Assembly (NCBI GenBank): GCA_030043285.1
Contig: JASHXZ010000505.1
Location: 1-6,570 of the forward strand
Origin: Xanthobacteraceae bacterium
Lineage (GTDB): Bacteria; Pseudomonadota; Alphaproteobacteria; Rhizobiales; Xanthobacteraceae
Direction of reading: 5' to 3'
DNA: 6,570 nt
Below the pieces are notes generated by a model. That model was not told where the DNA came from. It made no database searches and saw only the letters and a list, made by a program, of their open reading frames with translations. This document shows positions 1 through 5,804 of this stretch, one piece after another. The translations under genes were made by a program, and so were the position numbers. Positions within the stretch are counted from its first letter, which is position 1; every line of letters starts with the position of its first letter.

Positions 1-656
1 ACGGCGTCGTGGCGGCCGAAAGTAATTTGGGTCGGCGCCTTGATACGCGACAGTTGCGAGGCCGCGTCGTGGGCGATCACGGCGCCGCTCTGACGCATGA
101 ATGCATCGAGCGGCTGCTTCGGGCGGCTGCGCACAAAAGCCGCGAGCTGGTCGATGTAGTCCGGCTTGGCGGCGTAGAGTTCGGGCGTGAAGCAGTACGG
201 AAAGATACCCTGGATGATCATGTCCTGTACGCCATCCAGCGCCTTGGCGATGCTGCGCCAACCTTCGACCACCACCTTGAGGAAGGGATCGCTCTTCGGC
301 CAGGCGCTGTGCAGCGATAGCGACTTGACGCGCTCCGGATATTTACCGGCCAGCCAAAGCGCAGTCGCGGCCCCGAGCGACACGCCGCTCACATGGGCGC
401 GCTCGATGCCGATCGCGTGCATGAATGCGGCCACGTCGTCGGCGAACAGCTCCATCGAATAGGTGCCATCCGGCTTGTCGGTCTCGCCGGCACCGCGCGG
501 ATCAAGCGAGATACAGGTGAAATGCTTCGCATAGTCGGCGACCTGGAAGGCGTAGCAGGCATTGTCGGCGGCAAGATAAGGGATAAGGACGAGCGGCTCT
601 CCGGCGCCTTGCTGCTCGTAATTGATCGTGATGCCGTTTGCCTTGACCTTCGGCAT
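1..656 (-). CDS. Alpha/beta-fold hydrolase, C-terminus cut by window edge
   Basis: A minus-strand frame begins MPKVKANGITINYE and runs 218 complete codons off the left edge. It has the order of an alpha/beta hydrolase: the LDPRGAGETDKP stretch at residues 51-62, the nucleophile elbow GVSLG with Ser93, and GRHD at 214-217, whose Asp217 fits the catalytic acid. The catalytic His would lie beyond the window. The usual HG oxyanion pair after the first hydrophobic strand is replaced by Pro26-Tyr27 (LVLIPYLAADN). The start is supported by a perfect GGAGGT at 662-667, five bases upstream. There is no signal peptide, so it is probably cytoplasmic. The general shape recalls 3-oxoadipate enol-lactonase (PcaD)-like hydrolases, but no aromatic-degradation genes are nearby and the substrate is unknown. 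It starts 63 bp after the stop of the oxidoreductase gene on the same strand, so the two may be co-transcribed. Confidence 0.9.
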   Translation of the reverse strand, partial: MPKVKANGITINYEQQGAGEPLVLIPYLAADNACYAFQVADYAKHFTCISLDPRGAGETDKPDGTYSMELFADDVAAFMHAIGIERAHVSGVSLGAATALWLAGKYPERVKSLSLHSAWPKSDPFLKVVVEGWRSIAKALDGVQDMIIQGIFPYCFTPELYAAKPDYIDQLAAFVRSRPKQPLDAFMRQSGAVIAHDAASQLSRIKAPTQITFGRHDA

Positions 657-719
657 TGCATACCTCCCTGGCTGTTCTCGGCCTGACCTCGGATTGCGAG
701 CCTAGCGACGATATCGGTC

Positions 720-1742
720 TTAGGGAACGAGCAGCACTTTGCCGATGTTGCGTCGATCCTGGACGAAGTGATGCGCCTTCGGCGCGTCATCGAATGTGAA
801 GCTCGCAGCCACCTTTGGCTTGATGACCCCCTTGGCCGCAAGCTCCACTAACGTGTCGCCCCATTCGCGCAGGCGATCGATCTCGCCCCACATGTGGCCG
901 AGATTGACGCCGAACACGCCTTTGTTTGCGTTCATCAGACCCGGCGGATTGAACTGAAACCATGGCGTTTTGGCAATCATCGAAAGCATAGACAAGACAC
1001 TTCGCTGCTTGCCGCTGACGAGTGAGGACGCGCCGAACATGCCGAGCCGGCCGGTCGGCGCCAGCACGCGGTATCCCTTCTTCCATGACTCGCCGCCGAC
1101 CGCGTCGAGGATCAGCTCGACGCCGCGGCCGCCGCTGATTTCGCGAGTCCGCGTCTCGAAATCCTCGGTACGATAGTCGATGAGATGGTCGACGCCCAGC
1201 GCTCGCATTTCGCCGTGCTTGGCGGCCGACGCAGTGCCGATCACGCGCGCGCCGATATGCTTGGCGATCTGCGTCGCCGCAATGCCGACGCCGCCGCCCA
1301 CCGAATGGATCAGGACGGTCTCGTTTGCTTTGAGCGCGCCCATGACCACGACGAGTTGCCAGGCGGTGAAGTAATTGACCGGAATAGCAGCGCCTTCGAG
1401 TGCCGACAGCCCGGCTGGTCGCGGGAAGATTTGCTTGAGCGGCGCGCAAACCACGTCGGCATATCCGCCAAAGCGGGTCATGGCGATCACATCGCGTCCG
1501 ATCCAGCTCTGGTCGACGCCAGGACCTACCGCGTCGATCCGACCGGCGACTTCATAGCCGGGCACGACCGGAATGGGCGGCAAATCCGGATATACGCCCA
1601 TGCGTCCCATGATGTCGGCGAAATTGATCCCGCTCGCCTCGACGCGGACGCGAACCTCGCCGTCCCGGGGCGCGGGATCGGGGGCTTCTCTGACTTGCAG
1701 CACTTCCGGCCGGCCGGTGCGTGTAATCCAGATTTGTCGCAC
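720..1742 (-). CDS. VAT-1-like zinc-free NADPH:quinone oxidoreductase (MDR superfamily)
   Basis: The 340-residue protein is a medium-chain dehydrogenase/reductase of the quinone oxidoreductase branch. The N-terminal GroES-like domain contains ASGINFADIMGRMGVYP (36-52) and VPGYEVAGRIDAVGPGV (60-76). The nucleotide-binding fold carries SVGGGVG at 147-153, followed by AATQIAKHIGARVIGTASAAK. Position 38-43 reads GINFAD where zinc alcohol dehydrogenases have a Cys ligand, and no structural-zinc Cys cluster is visible, so it should be zinc-independent. The FNPPGLMNANKGVFGVNLGHMW block near 260-280 resembles the VAT-1 homologue subgroup. NADPH as cofactor and quinones or enones as substrate are inferred from the family. 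I chose the GTG at 1740-1742 because GGGGGAG stands eight bases upstream and the protein then begins (M)RQIWITRTGRPEVL, as in the family. A TTG at 1776-1778 would add 12 residues and has no clear binding site. Confidence 0.9.
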   Translation of the reverse strand: MRQIWITRTGRPEVLQVREAPDPAPRDGEVRVRVEASGINFADIMGRMGVYPDLPPIPVVPGYEVAGRIDAVGPGVDQSWIGRDVIAMTRFGGYADVVCAPLKQIFPRPAGLSALEGAAIPVNYFTAWQLVVVMGALKANETVLIHSVGGGVGIAATQIAKHIGARVIGTASAAKHGEMRALGVDHLIDYRTEDFETRTREISGGRGVELILDAVGGESWKKGYRVLAPTGRLGMFGASSLVSGKQRSVLSMLSMIAKTPWFQFNPPGLMNANKGVFGVNLGHMWGEIDRLREWGDTLVELAAKGVIKPKVAASFTFDDAPKAHHFVQDRRNIGKVLLVP

Positions 1743-1791
1743 GGCGATGACTCCCCCGCTCGTGGCGCCCGCAATCAATGGCGCGCATTTG

Positions 1792-1820
1792 ATTTTACAA
1801 CCTCATTTGCACAGCAGCAA
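1792..1820 (-). promoter_or_regulatory. Putative sigma70-type promoter of the oxidoreductase/hydrolase unit
   Basis: On the minus strand TTGCTG (1820-1815) and TAAAAT (1797-1792) are separated by exactly 17 bases. The -10 differs from consensus at one position and the -35 at two. Transcription would begin near 1785, about 40 bases before the chosen GTG start of the oxidoreductase. It is the best promoter-like pair upstream of that gene, but it was found by eye only. Confidence 0.4.
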
Positions 1821-2089
1821 TTTTCGAATCCGCTCGCCGGTTAAGGGTCTTGGCCACGTCAAACGGCTTGCCGCAGCAGGTCAGCTGTCGAGCGCTTCGG
1901 CAGCATTCAGCATGACGAAATATTCGGCATACGCTGATCGCCAAATTTGTCGCTTTTCGGTTCTGCGCCACCGCGCCGAAGATGGTCGGCAGACCTTGCA
2001 GACCATCGACAATCCCTTCGGCACGAGATTGTCACCCATGTCTTAGGTACGTTCCGTCACCCATGTCTCCGGGTCGGACACGTGTAATT
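1821..2089. other. Intergenic stretch with no supportable gene
   Basis: No frame on either strand has a ribosome binding site together with a family-like protein sequence. One plus-strand frame that crosses this stretch continues from antisense of the oxidoreductase and ends at 2046. I do not consider it a gene. The stretch ends at the tRNA fragment and contains the short direct repeat listed separately. It may include insertion-sequence debris. Confidence 0.5.
2031..2068. repeat. 13-bp direct repeat, 25-bp period (possible insertion-sequence scar)
   Basis: GTCACCCATGTCT occurs at 2031-2043 and again, identically, at 2056-2068. The second copy continues into CCGGGTCGGACAC. Repeated blocks of this style are what I recall from ends of transposase-related sequences in rhizobial genomes, but no transposase coding sequence is visible here. 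The assignment to an insertion sequence is only a suggestion. The repeat lies 22 bp from the tRNA fragment. Confidence 0.35.
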
Positions 2090-2135
2090 TGGCGCGCCCG
2101 AAGGGATTCGAACCCCTGACCTCTGCCTTCGGAGG
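2090..2135 (-). tRNA. tRNA-Arg(CCG) 3' fragment, attachment-site half
   Basis: Read on the minus strand, these 46 bases match tRNA positions 31-76 one for one. They comprise anticodon loop CTCCGAA with anticodon CCG (Arg), 3' anticodon stem GGCAG, variable loop AGGTC, T stem AGGGG/CCCTT around the loop TTCGAAT, acceptor strand CGGGCGC, discriminator G and encoded CCA ending at 2090. Beyond 2135 the sequence turns to AT-rich (plus-strand AAAAATTAG) and no longer fits CTGCC for the 5' anticodon stem. D arm and 5' acceptor strand are absent, so this cannot make a functional tRNA. Tyrosine integrases commonly cross over in a tRNA 3' half, and this break falls at the anticodon arm. With the integrase just to the right, this is best read as the attachment-site end of an integrated element. 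The intact tRNA gene is expected at the other end. Confidence 0.85.
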
Positions 2136-2317
2136 AAAAATTAGCAGTCTACGCGCGAGACCGCAGCAATTCGCCATGATGCGATATCGCGCTGGAATCG
2201 CTACATAATTTTGACTCTTTCCTCGCCTTTAATGCGCTCGGATGCGCGGCGATTTCCCTCCAACTGCTTCCGTGGTGCTTCCGCGGAAGCAGTCTTGCCG
2301 ACCCGGGAGACCTCTCG
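2136..2317 (+). promoter_or_regulatory. Integrase leader / attachment-site arm region
   Basis: This 182-bp stretch between the tRNA fragment and the integrase has no gene. It holds a perfect 10-bp palindrome GCGATATCGC (2181-2190), a -35-like TTGACT (2211-2216) without a convincing partner -10, and the tandem repeat and 16-bp palindrome described separately. Arm-type integrase sites and the integrase promoter would be expected here, but I cannot assign them from sequence alone. Confidence 0.4.
2265..2291. repeat. Tandem 11-mer overlapping a perfect 16-bp palindrome before the integrase
   Basis: TGCTTCCGTGG (2265-2275) is followed immediately by TGCTTCCGCGG (2276-2286), with one mismatch. The second copy extends into the perfect palindrome TGCTTCCGCGGAAGCA (2276-2291). 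The right arm GGAAGCAG (2285-2292) can also pair with CTGCTTCC at 2264-2271. The cluster ends 26 bases before the integrase start codon, where an operator or arm-type recombinase site would be plausible. There is no T-run, so a terminator is unlikely. Confidence 0.5.
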
Positions 2318-3670
2318 ATGGCAAAGCTTACCAAGCGCGTCGTGGATGCCGCAGAGAGCCGGTCGTGTGACTATTTCATCTGGGACGAAGAGTTACCCGG
2401 CTTTGGCCTACGCGTCTTTAAGTCCGACAAACGAAGCTATCTCGTTCAGTATCGGGCGGCCGGAAGGACACGCCGTTATGCGATCGGCCTTCATGGTGCC
2501 TGGACTGCTGAGACCGCGCGCAAGAAGGCGCGGTCGCTTCTTGGGCAGATTGCTCAGGGTGAGAATCCTGCAGAGGAACGCCGACTCGATGCCAAGGCAA
2601 TCACGGTCAAGGAACTCTGCACGCAATATGTCAAGGACGCTGAGAACGGGCTCGTACTAGGGAAAGGGCGACGGCCGAAGAAGGCGTCCACTATCCTCAT
2701 CGACAAAAGTCGCATTCATCGCCACATCGTACCGTTACTTGGCACCCGCCGCGTCAAGGACATCACACCATCGGACATTAATCGGTTCATTCGGGATGTG
2801 ATCTCGGGGAAAACAAAGGCAGACGTTAAGACCAAGGCTCGTGGCCGCGCCATCGTCCGCGGCGGAGCAGGAACCGCGGCGCGTGCTGCTGGCTTGCTCG
2901 GTGGGATTCTCACCTATGCGATCGAGCACGGCATCATCGAGAGAAATCCCGTTCACGGAGTCCGCAAACCCGCTGACCGCGTGAAAACGCGTCGGCTCAG
3001 CGAGCAGGAATATCGAGTGCTGGGGAAGTTCCTCAACGAGGCCGTCACCGACGATCGTTTTCGATTGGCTGTGCCAATCATCCGACTATTGGCCCTTACT
3101 GGCTTCCGGCGTGGCGAGGGCGTCAGTTTGAAGTGGACTGAGTTCGACGCCGAGGATAGTTGCCTTCGATTAAGCGACAGCAAAGAAGGAGCGTCGGTAC
3201 GGCCAATCGGTCTCCCTGTTCTCGATTTGCTCGAAGCTCAACGTTCCGAGCACCATGGCGATTTCGTGTTCGCGGGCACCGAAGAAGACAAGCCGTTAGT
3301 TGGCTTTCCCAAATATTGGAAGAAGCTGTTCAAGGACAGTGCCCTAGGAAATCTTACGCCGCACGTCCTTCGCCACAGCTTTGCAAGCGTGGCCAACGAC
3401 CTTGGTTTCACCGAGGCTACTATAGCGGCCCTGATGGGACATTCCAAAGGGACCGTAACAAGCCGGTACATCCATGCTGTCGACACGGCTCTAGTCATGG
3501 CCGCCGACACGGTATCTGGTTACATCAACGGCCTGCTCAATGGGGTGCAATTCAAACGAACATGCTATGCGCTCGACCGAGCATCACGAGAGGCCACTCT
3601 CGCGCGCTTGTTCACGGAAATCCAGCTAGAGCACCAGACAGAGAACGTCAAAGATCGCATCGCGGCATAG
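2318..3670 (+). CDS. int: Tyrosine recombinase, P4-type phage/island integrase
   Basis: The 450-residue integrase appears complete. It would catalyse site-specific integration and excision of the element at the adjacent tRNA-Arg(CCG) site. Residues about 1-90 form the arm-DNA-binding domain typical of this group (LPGFGLRV 26-33, KRSYLVQYR 38-46, RYAIGLHG 53-60). Residues about 95-220 are the SAM-like core-binding domain (ITVKELCTQYV, then PSDINRFIRDV). The catalytic domain follows with the full set: Arg264 in LTGFRRGE, Lys289 in SDSKEG, His349 and Arg352 in HVLRHSFAS, His375 in MGHSKG and nucleophile Tyr384 in SRYIHA. ATG at 2318 is preceded by GGGAG at 2305-2309, eight bases away. The last ~40 residues form a tail beyond the catalytic core. 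It reads away from the tRNA fragment into the element. No excisionase gene follows, and the region downstream is decayed, so the element may no longer move even though the enzyme looks intact. Confidence 0.95.
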   Translation: MAKLTKRVVDAAESRSCDYFIWDEELPGFGLRVFKSDKRSYLVQYRAAGRTRRYAIGLHGAWTAETARKKARSLLGQIAQGENPAEERRLDAKAITVKELCTQYVKDAENGLVLGKGRRPKKASTILIDKSRIHRHIVPLLGTRRVKDITPSDINRFIRDVISGKTKADVKTKARGRAIVRGGAGTAARAAGLLGGILTYAIEHGIIERNPVHGVRKPADRVKTRRLSEQEYRVLGKFLNEAVTDDRFRLAVPIIRLLALTGFRRGEGVSLKWTEFDAEDSCLRLSDSKEGASVRPIGLPVLDLLEAQRSEHHGDFVFAGTEEDKPLVGFPKYWKKLFKDSALGNLTPHVLRHSFASVANDLGFTEATIAALMGHSKGTVTSRYIHAVDTALVMAADTVSGYINGLLNGVQFKRTCYALDRASREATLARLFTEIQLEHQTENVKDRIAA

Positions 3671-3929
3671 AGCCGCCCACTAACTCTTAGTCGCGCTCTA
3701 CCGGCCAAGGCATAATCCACTGGCTCCTTAATGTTGACCCCGAGCTTTTATTTTCAAGGCTTATCCGGGATTTCGTTGCGGGGGGCGCAACCAGCTTAAC
3801 TTGCTGATCCGCGCTGCGGCTTAAGCAGTCCGGGAACAATGCCGTTACGGCCGAAAAGTGTCGATGACCTTGGCGGAAAGTACCCAGGTAGAAGCGCGCC
3901 GCACTGTTCAAGGGCCGCGTCCCGCCGCC
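3671..3929. other. Non-coding stretch after the integrase
   Basis: I see no gene with a credible start here. A minus-strand frame at 3687-3911 has no ribosome binding site or recognisable domain. A small hairpin, GTTGCG and CGCAAC around five G (3775-3791), has no following T-run, so it is not a clear terminator. This 259-bp spacer separates the integrase stop from the 3' end of the ABC ATPase pseudogene, which converges on it. Confidence 0.5.
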
Positions 3930-4709
3930 TTACTGATGATGCGAAATAATCGAGAACGATCGGGTCTTGTCATCGTAGTCGAACAGCTCCGCGTAGCGCC
4001 CCCAGGCTGTCGCGGCGCGAAGCGTCCGTTCGGCCGCGCGACGGTTCAAGTGATCCTCAAGCTCGACCTCAAATCGCGCGCGCGGTGCTCGACCACCCTT
4101 GCGCTCTTTCAGGATGCGGCAGATGTGCGCGGTCAGTGGTACGAACCGCAGTAGATGTTCGCGGAACAGCCGTTTGCGCTCTTCCGTATCGCTGTGCACA
4201 AAAACTTTTCCCGCGGCTGTGAGTTTCAGAGCACCGTCCTTAAGCTTCGCAAACTCGAGGATGTGAAGTCCCTCGGCGATTGGAAAAGGATCGTTGATTT
4301 CCAGCGAAAGCGAGCTGGCGGGCGTGTCCGGCGCGCCCGTCGTAAGGAGGCGTGGCGAGAACCGCCAGAAGCCCGTTCATGCGATTGATGGAGGCCCGTG
4401 GCAGCGGCTGCGCCAACCCTTCACGGGAACGATGCGAAGGTCTGGAACACCATCACAATGCCGTCGGCGGGGCCGGCAAGCGGGGTGCCGCGGTAGATGA
4501 CTTCGCCGGTCGTGGGCCGGACCAAGCCGCCGGCAATCCGCAGCAAGGTCGACTTGCCGCGGCCCGATCGGTCGAGAAGACCGAAGATTTGCCCTTCCCG
4601 AAGCGAGATATTGATGTCTTGGAGTCACCGGCAGCGGCTCGCCGGAGCGCTTGGCAAAAGCCTTGCCGATCGCGCGCAGGTCGATGATGGTGTTATCGGC
4701 GTCGACCAC
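3930..4709 (-). pseudogene. Broken ABC transporter ATPase, nitrate/sulfonate type with AAA-associated C-terminal domain
   Basis: Pieces of one gene lie in successive frames. The first runs from GTG 4709 (GAGGAA upstream) with VVDADNTIIDLRAIGKAFAKRSGEPLPV. An extra base at about 4625 shifts the frame to LQDINISLREGQIFGLL, a Walker A region, LRIAGGLVRPTTGEV and VMVFQTFASFP, then TGA at 4421-4423. The Walker A reads DRSGRGKST, so its first Gly has become Asp. The Q-loop end joins directly to a third-frame piece (from 4419, QPLPRASINRMNGLLAVLATPPYDGRAG). The ABC signature, Walker B and H-loop are gone, which implies a deletion of well over 100 codons. Another shift near 4330 leads to LSLEINDPFPIAEGLHILEF through ERKRLFREHLLRFVPLTAHICRILKE and WGRYAELFDYDD, stop at 3930. 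That tail matches the AAA-associated domain of NrtD/SsuB-like ATPases. The substrate in life is unknown. It cannot make a working ATPase. Confidence 0.85.
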
Positions 4710-4722
4710 GATGTGTCGTTCC

Positions 4723-4857
4723 TCAATCGGGCCGCATTCGATTCTCGGCGAGTGCATAAAGCGGCCGCCATAAGAGACGGTTCATGCCGACCACAAGTAC
4801 TGACATGACGACGATACCAAGCGCAATGCCGGGATCCGGTGCGACGCCCAAGCGCGC
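4723..4857 (-). pseudogene. C-terminal remnant of an ABC transporter permease
   Basis: The minus-strand frame ending at TGA 4723-4725 reads PGIALGIVVMSVLVVGMNRLLWRPLYALAENRMRPD. This is the typical last transmembrane helix and cytoplasmic tail of binding-protein-dependent nitrate/sulfonate/taurine permeases (the NRLLWRPLYA-AE-R pattern). Upstream, the frame meets a stop at 4858-4860, and the neighbouring GNAT gene ends at 4864, so everything before the last helix is missing. The stop lies 13 bases before the GTG of the ATPase pseudogene. This is the usual permease-ATPase operon spacing and supports both being relics of one transporter operon. Confidence 0.75.
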
Positions 4858-4863
4858 TCACTG

Positions 4864-5385
4864 CTAAAGGCTTAATTTTACGTCGCAGATATATGGTTCA
4901 TTCCGATCAATACGGATTTCAAATCCGAGCTCTCGGCACATTTTGAGCATGGTCGTGTTGTCGTGCAGGACCTGCCCTTCGACGCGTCGAAAGCCCTTTG
5001 CTCGGGCGTAAGCAATTATCATCTGCATGAGCTGCCATCCAAGGCCATGATTCTTCAGATCTGAGCGAACCAGGATGGCGTATTCTCCGGCATCGGAGCC
5101 TGCAATCATGTGCAGCCGCGCGACACCGAGCATTTCGCCCGTCGCCTCATCGAGCGCGATGAAAGCCATCGCCTGCGCGTAATCAATTTTTACAAAACGG
5201 GCAATGAAGGCATGGCTGAAGTCCTTCACGGGACCGAAGAAACGTCGACGCAAATCCTCCGGTGTTTCTGCCGCGAAGAAAGGACCATAAAGCCGCTCGT
5301 CTTCTGGCCGAATTGGGCGAACGAAGACCGTCCGGCCATCTGGCAGCGTGAGGTGTCGTTCCCATTCTTTCGGATAGGCAGCCAT
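4864..5385 (-). CDS. GNAT N-acetyltransferase, like the C-terminal domain of acyl-CoA synthetase/GNAT fusion proteins
   Basis: From the ATG at 5385 the protein has 173 residues and is one GNAT domain. YPKEWERHLTLPDGRTVFVRPIRPEDE (4-30) is followed by LRRRFFGPVKDFSHAFIARFVKIDYAQAMAFIAL, the strand GEYAILV (100-106), acetyl-CoA loop KNHGLG (111-116) and HDNTTMLKMCRELGFE (141-156). This series is what I know from the last ~170 residues of the ~900-residue Pat-type proteins, in which an NDP-forming acyl-CoA synthetase region is fused to a GNAT protein-lysine acetyltransferase. Here the synthetase part is absent, so the copy is either a detached domain or a stand-alone paralogue. The acceptor is unknown; protein lysine is a family-based guess. 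An in-frame TTG at 5397 would add four residues (MICC) and has AGGA only three bases upstream, so the start is uncertain. It is divergent from the small membrane protein across a FixK/FNR-type box, and its 3' end abuts the permease remnant. Confidence 0.88.
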   Translation of the reverse strand: MAAYPKEWERHLTLPDGRTVFVRPIRPEDERLYGPFFAAETPEDLRRRFFGPVKDFSHAFIARFVKIDYAQAMAFIALDEATGEMLGVARLHMIAGSDAGEYAILVRSDLKNHGLGWQLMQMIIAYARAKGFRRVEGQVLHDNTTMLKMCRELGFEIRIDRNEPYICDVKLSL

Positions 5386-5405
5386 ACAGCAAATCAAGAG
5401 TCCTA

Positions 5406-5411
5406 TTTATA
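5406..5411 (-). promoter_or_regulatory. Possible -10 element for the acetyltransferase gene
   Basis: On the minus strand TATAAA (5411-5406) is the best -10-like hexamer before the acetyltransferase. Transcription would begin near 5399, about 14 bases before the ATG. The box centre at 5450.5 would then lie near -51, off the usual -41.5 activator position. Activation of this gene by the box is therefore less certain than for the plus-strand gene. Confidence 0.3.
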
Positions 5412-5441
5412 AGGAACCTTGCGATACTTTTCGACTGAGCG

Positions 5442-5459
5442 CTTTGATGTAAGTCAAAG
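5442..5459. promoter_or_regulatory. FixK/FNR-type binding site between GNAT and small membrane protein genes
   Basis: CTTTGATGTAAGTCAAAG is a perfect inverted repeat (arms CTTTGA/TCAAAG, six-base spacer) and contains the exact TTGA-N6-TCAA core of FNR/FixK-family regulators. Its centre at 5450.5 places position +1 of a class II promoter near 5492 on the plus strand. A weak -10 (GATACC, 5482-5487) and a ~20-base leader with GGAG fit the small membrane protein gene. FixK/FNR regulators act under low oxygen. Confidence 0.75.
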
Positions 5460-5512
5460 CCAATGGACCGATCCAGTTCAAGATACCATCAATAGACGGG
5501 CTGGAGATAATC

Positions 5513-5764
5513 ATGACGCCGACTGATGTGCTTATTCTCTCGGGAATCGTAACCGCGTTTGCGCTCTTTGCAGCGCTTTTGGCGTGGGGCGAATATCAGA
5601 CGCGTGATTTGGATCTAAACCTCCGGCGAGAGGAGGGTGGCGTGGATGAGCCAAGACCGGCTCAGAGCAGGCCATTGCACAAAGCAATGAAGCTACAAAG
5701 GATCGCCGAAAAGACCAAAAGGATCACCGAAAACACCAGCAGATGCGAAATGTCGCATAGTTGA
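5513..5764 (+). CDS. Small single-pass membrane protein of unknown function
   Basis: The 83-residue protein begins MTPTDVLILSGIVTAFALFAALLAWGEYQTRDLDL. One hydrophobic helix spans about residues 6-25 and is followed by an acidic-basic, soluble tail with no recognised domain. The few residues before the helix and the charged stretch after it suggest an N-terminal anchor with the tail probably in the cytoplasm. Near the end the motif KRIAEKT-KRITENT is a tandem heptad encoded by a 21-bp duplication. GGAG at 5503-5506, six bases before the ATG, supports the start. The FixK/FNR-type box upstream lies at the right distance to drive it. I recall short proteins with this N-terminus in Bradyrhizobium-type genomes near low-oxygen genes, but no function is assigned. 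Confidence 0.75.
   Translation: MTPTDVLILSGIVTAFALFAALLAWGEYQTRDLDLNLRREEGGVDEPRPAQSRPLHKAMKLQRIAEKTKRITENTSRCEMSHS
5698..5739 (+). repeat. 21-bp in-frame tandem duplication
   Basis: Positions 5698-5718 and 5719-5739 match at 18 of 21 bases (AAGGATCGCCGAAAAGACCAA against AAGGATCACCGAAAACACCAG, each 21 bases with differences at positions 8, 16 and 21). They encode the repeated heptad KRIAEKT/KRITENT in the small membrane protein. Confidence 0.8.
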
Positions 5765-5804
5765 TTTGCTATCGTTCGACAAACGAGCAGGAGGACACTC
5801 AGCG

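Noticed and set aside
1743..1778. TTG-initiated 12-residue extension of the oxidoreductase
   Set aside because: The GTG at 1742 has a good Shine-Dalgarno and gives the family-like N-terminus, whereas the extension has neither.
1185..1844. A 219-codon plus-strand open frame
   Set aside because: It is antisense to the well-supported oxidoreductase gene, its composition is that of a GC-rich shadow frame, and it has no recognisable domain.
2011..2021. AATCCCTTCGG on the plus strand, the inverse orientation of the same 11 bases in the tRNA fragment
   Set aside because: The match is short and flanked by unrelated sequence, so a second tRNA or attachment copy is not supported; probably chance.
3775..3791. 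Hairpin GTTGCG/CGCAAC as integrase terminator
   Set aside because: The stem is only six base pairs and no T-run follows on either strand.
3687..3911. A 74-codon minus-strand open frame after the integrase
   Set aside because: It has no ribosome binding site, no family resemblance and odd composition, and lies in a decayed spacer.
4625..4861. A 78-codon minus-strand frame upstream of and overlapping the ABC ATPase relic
   Set aside because: It is out of frame with the permease tail and the ATPase, both of which give recognisable family sequence in other frames.
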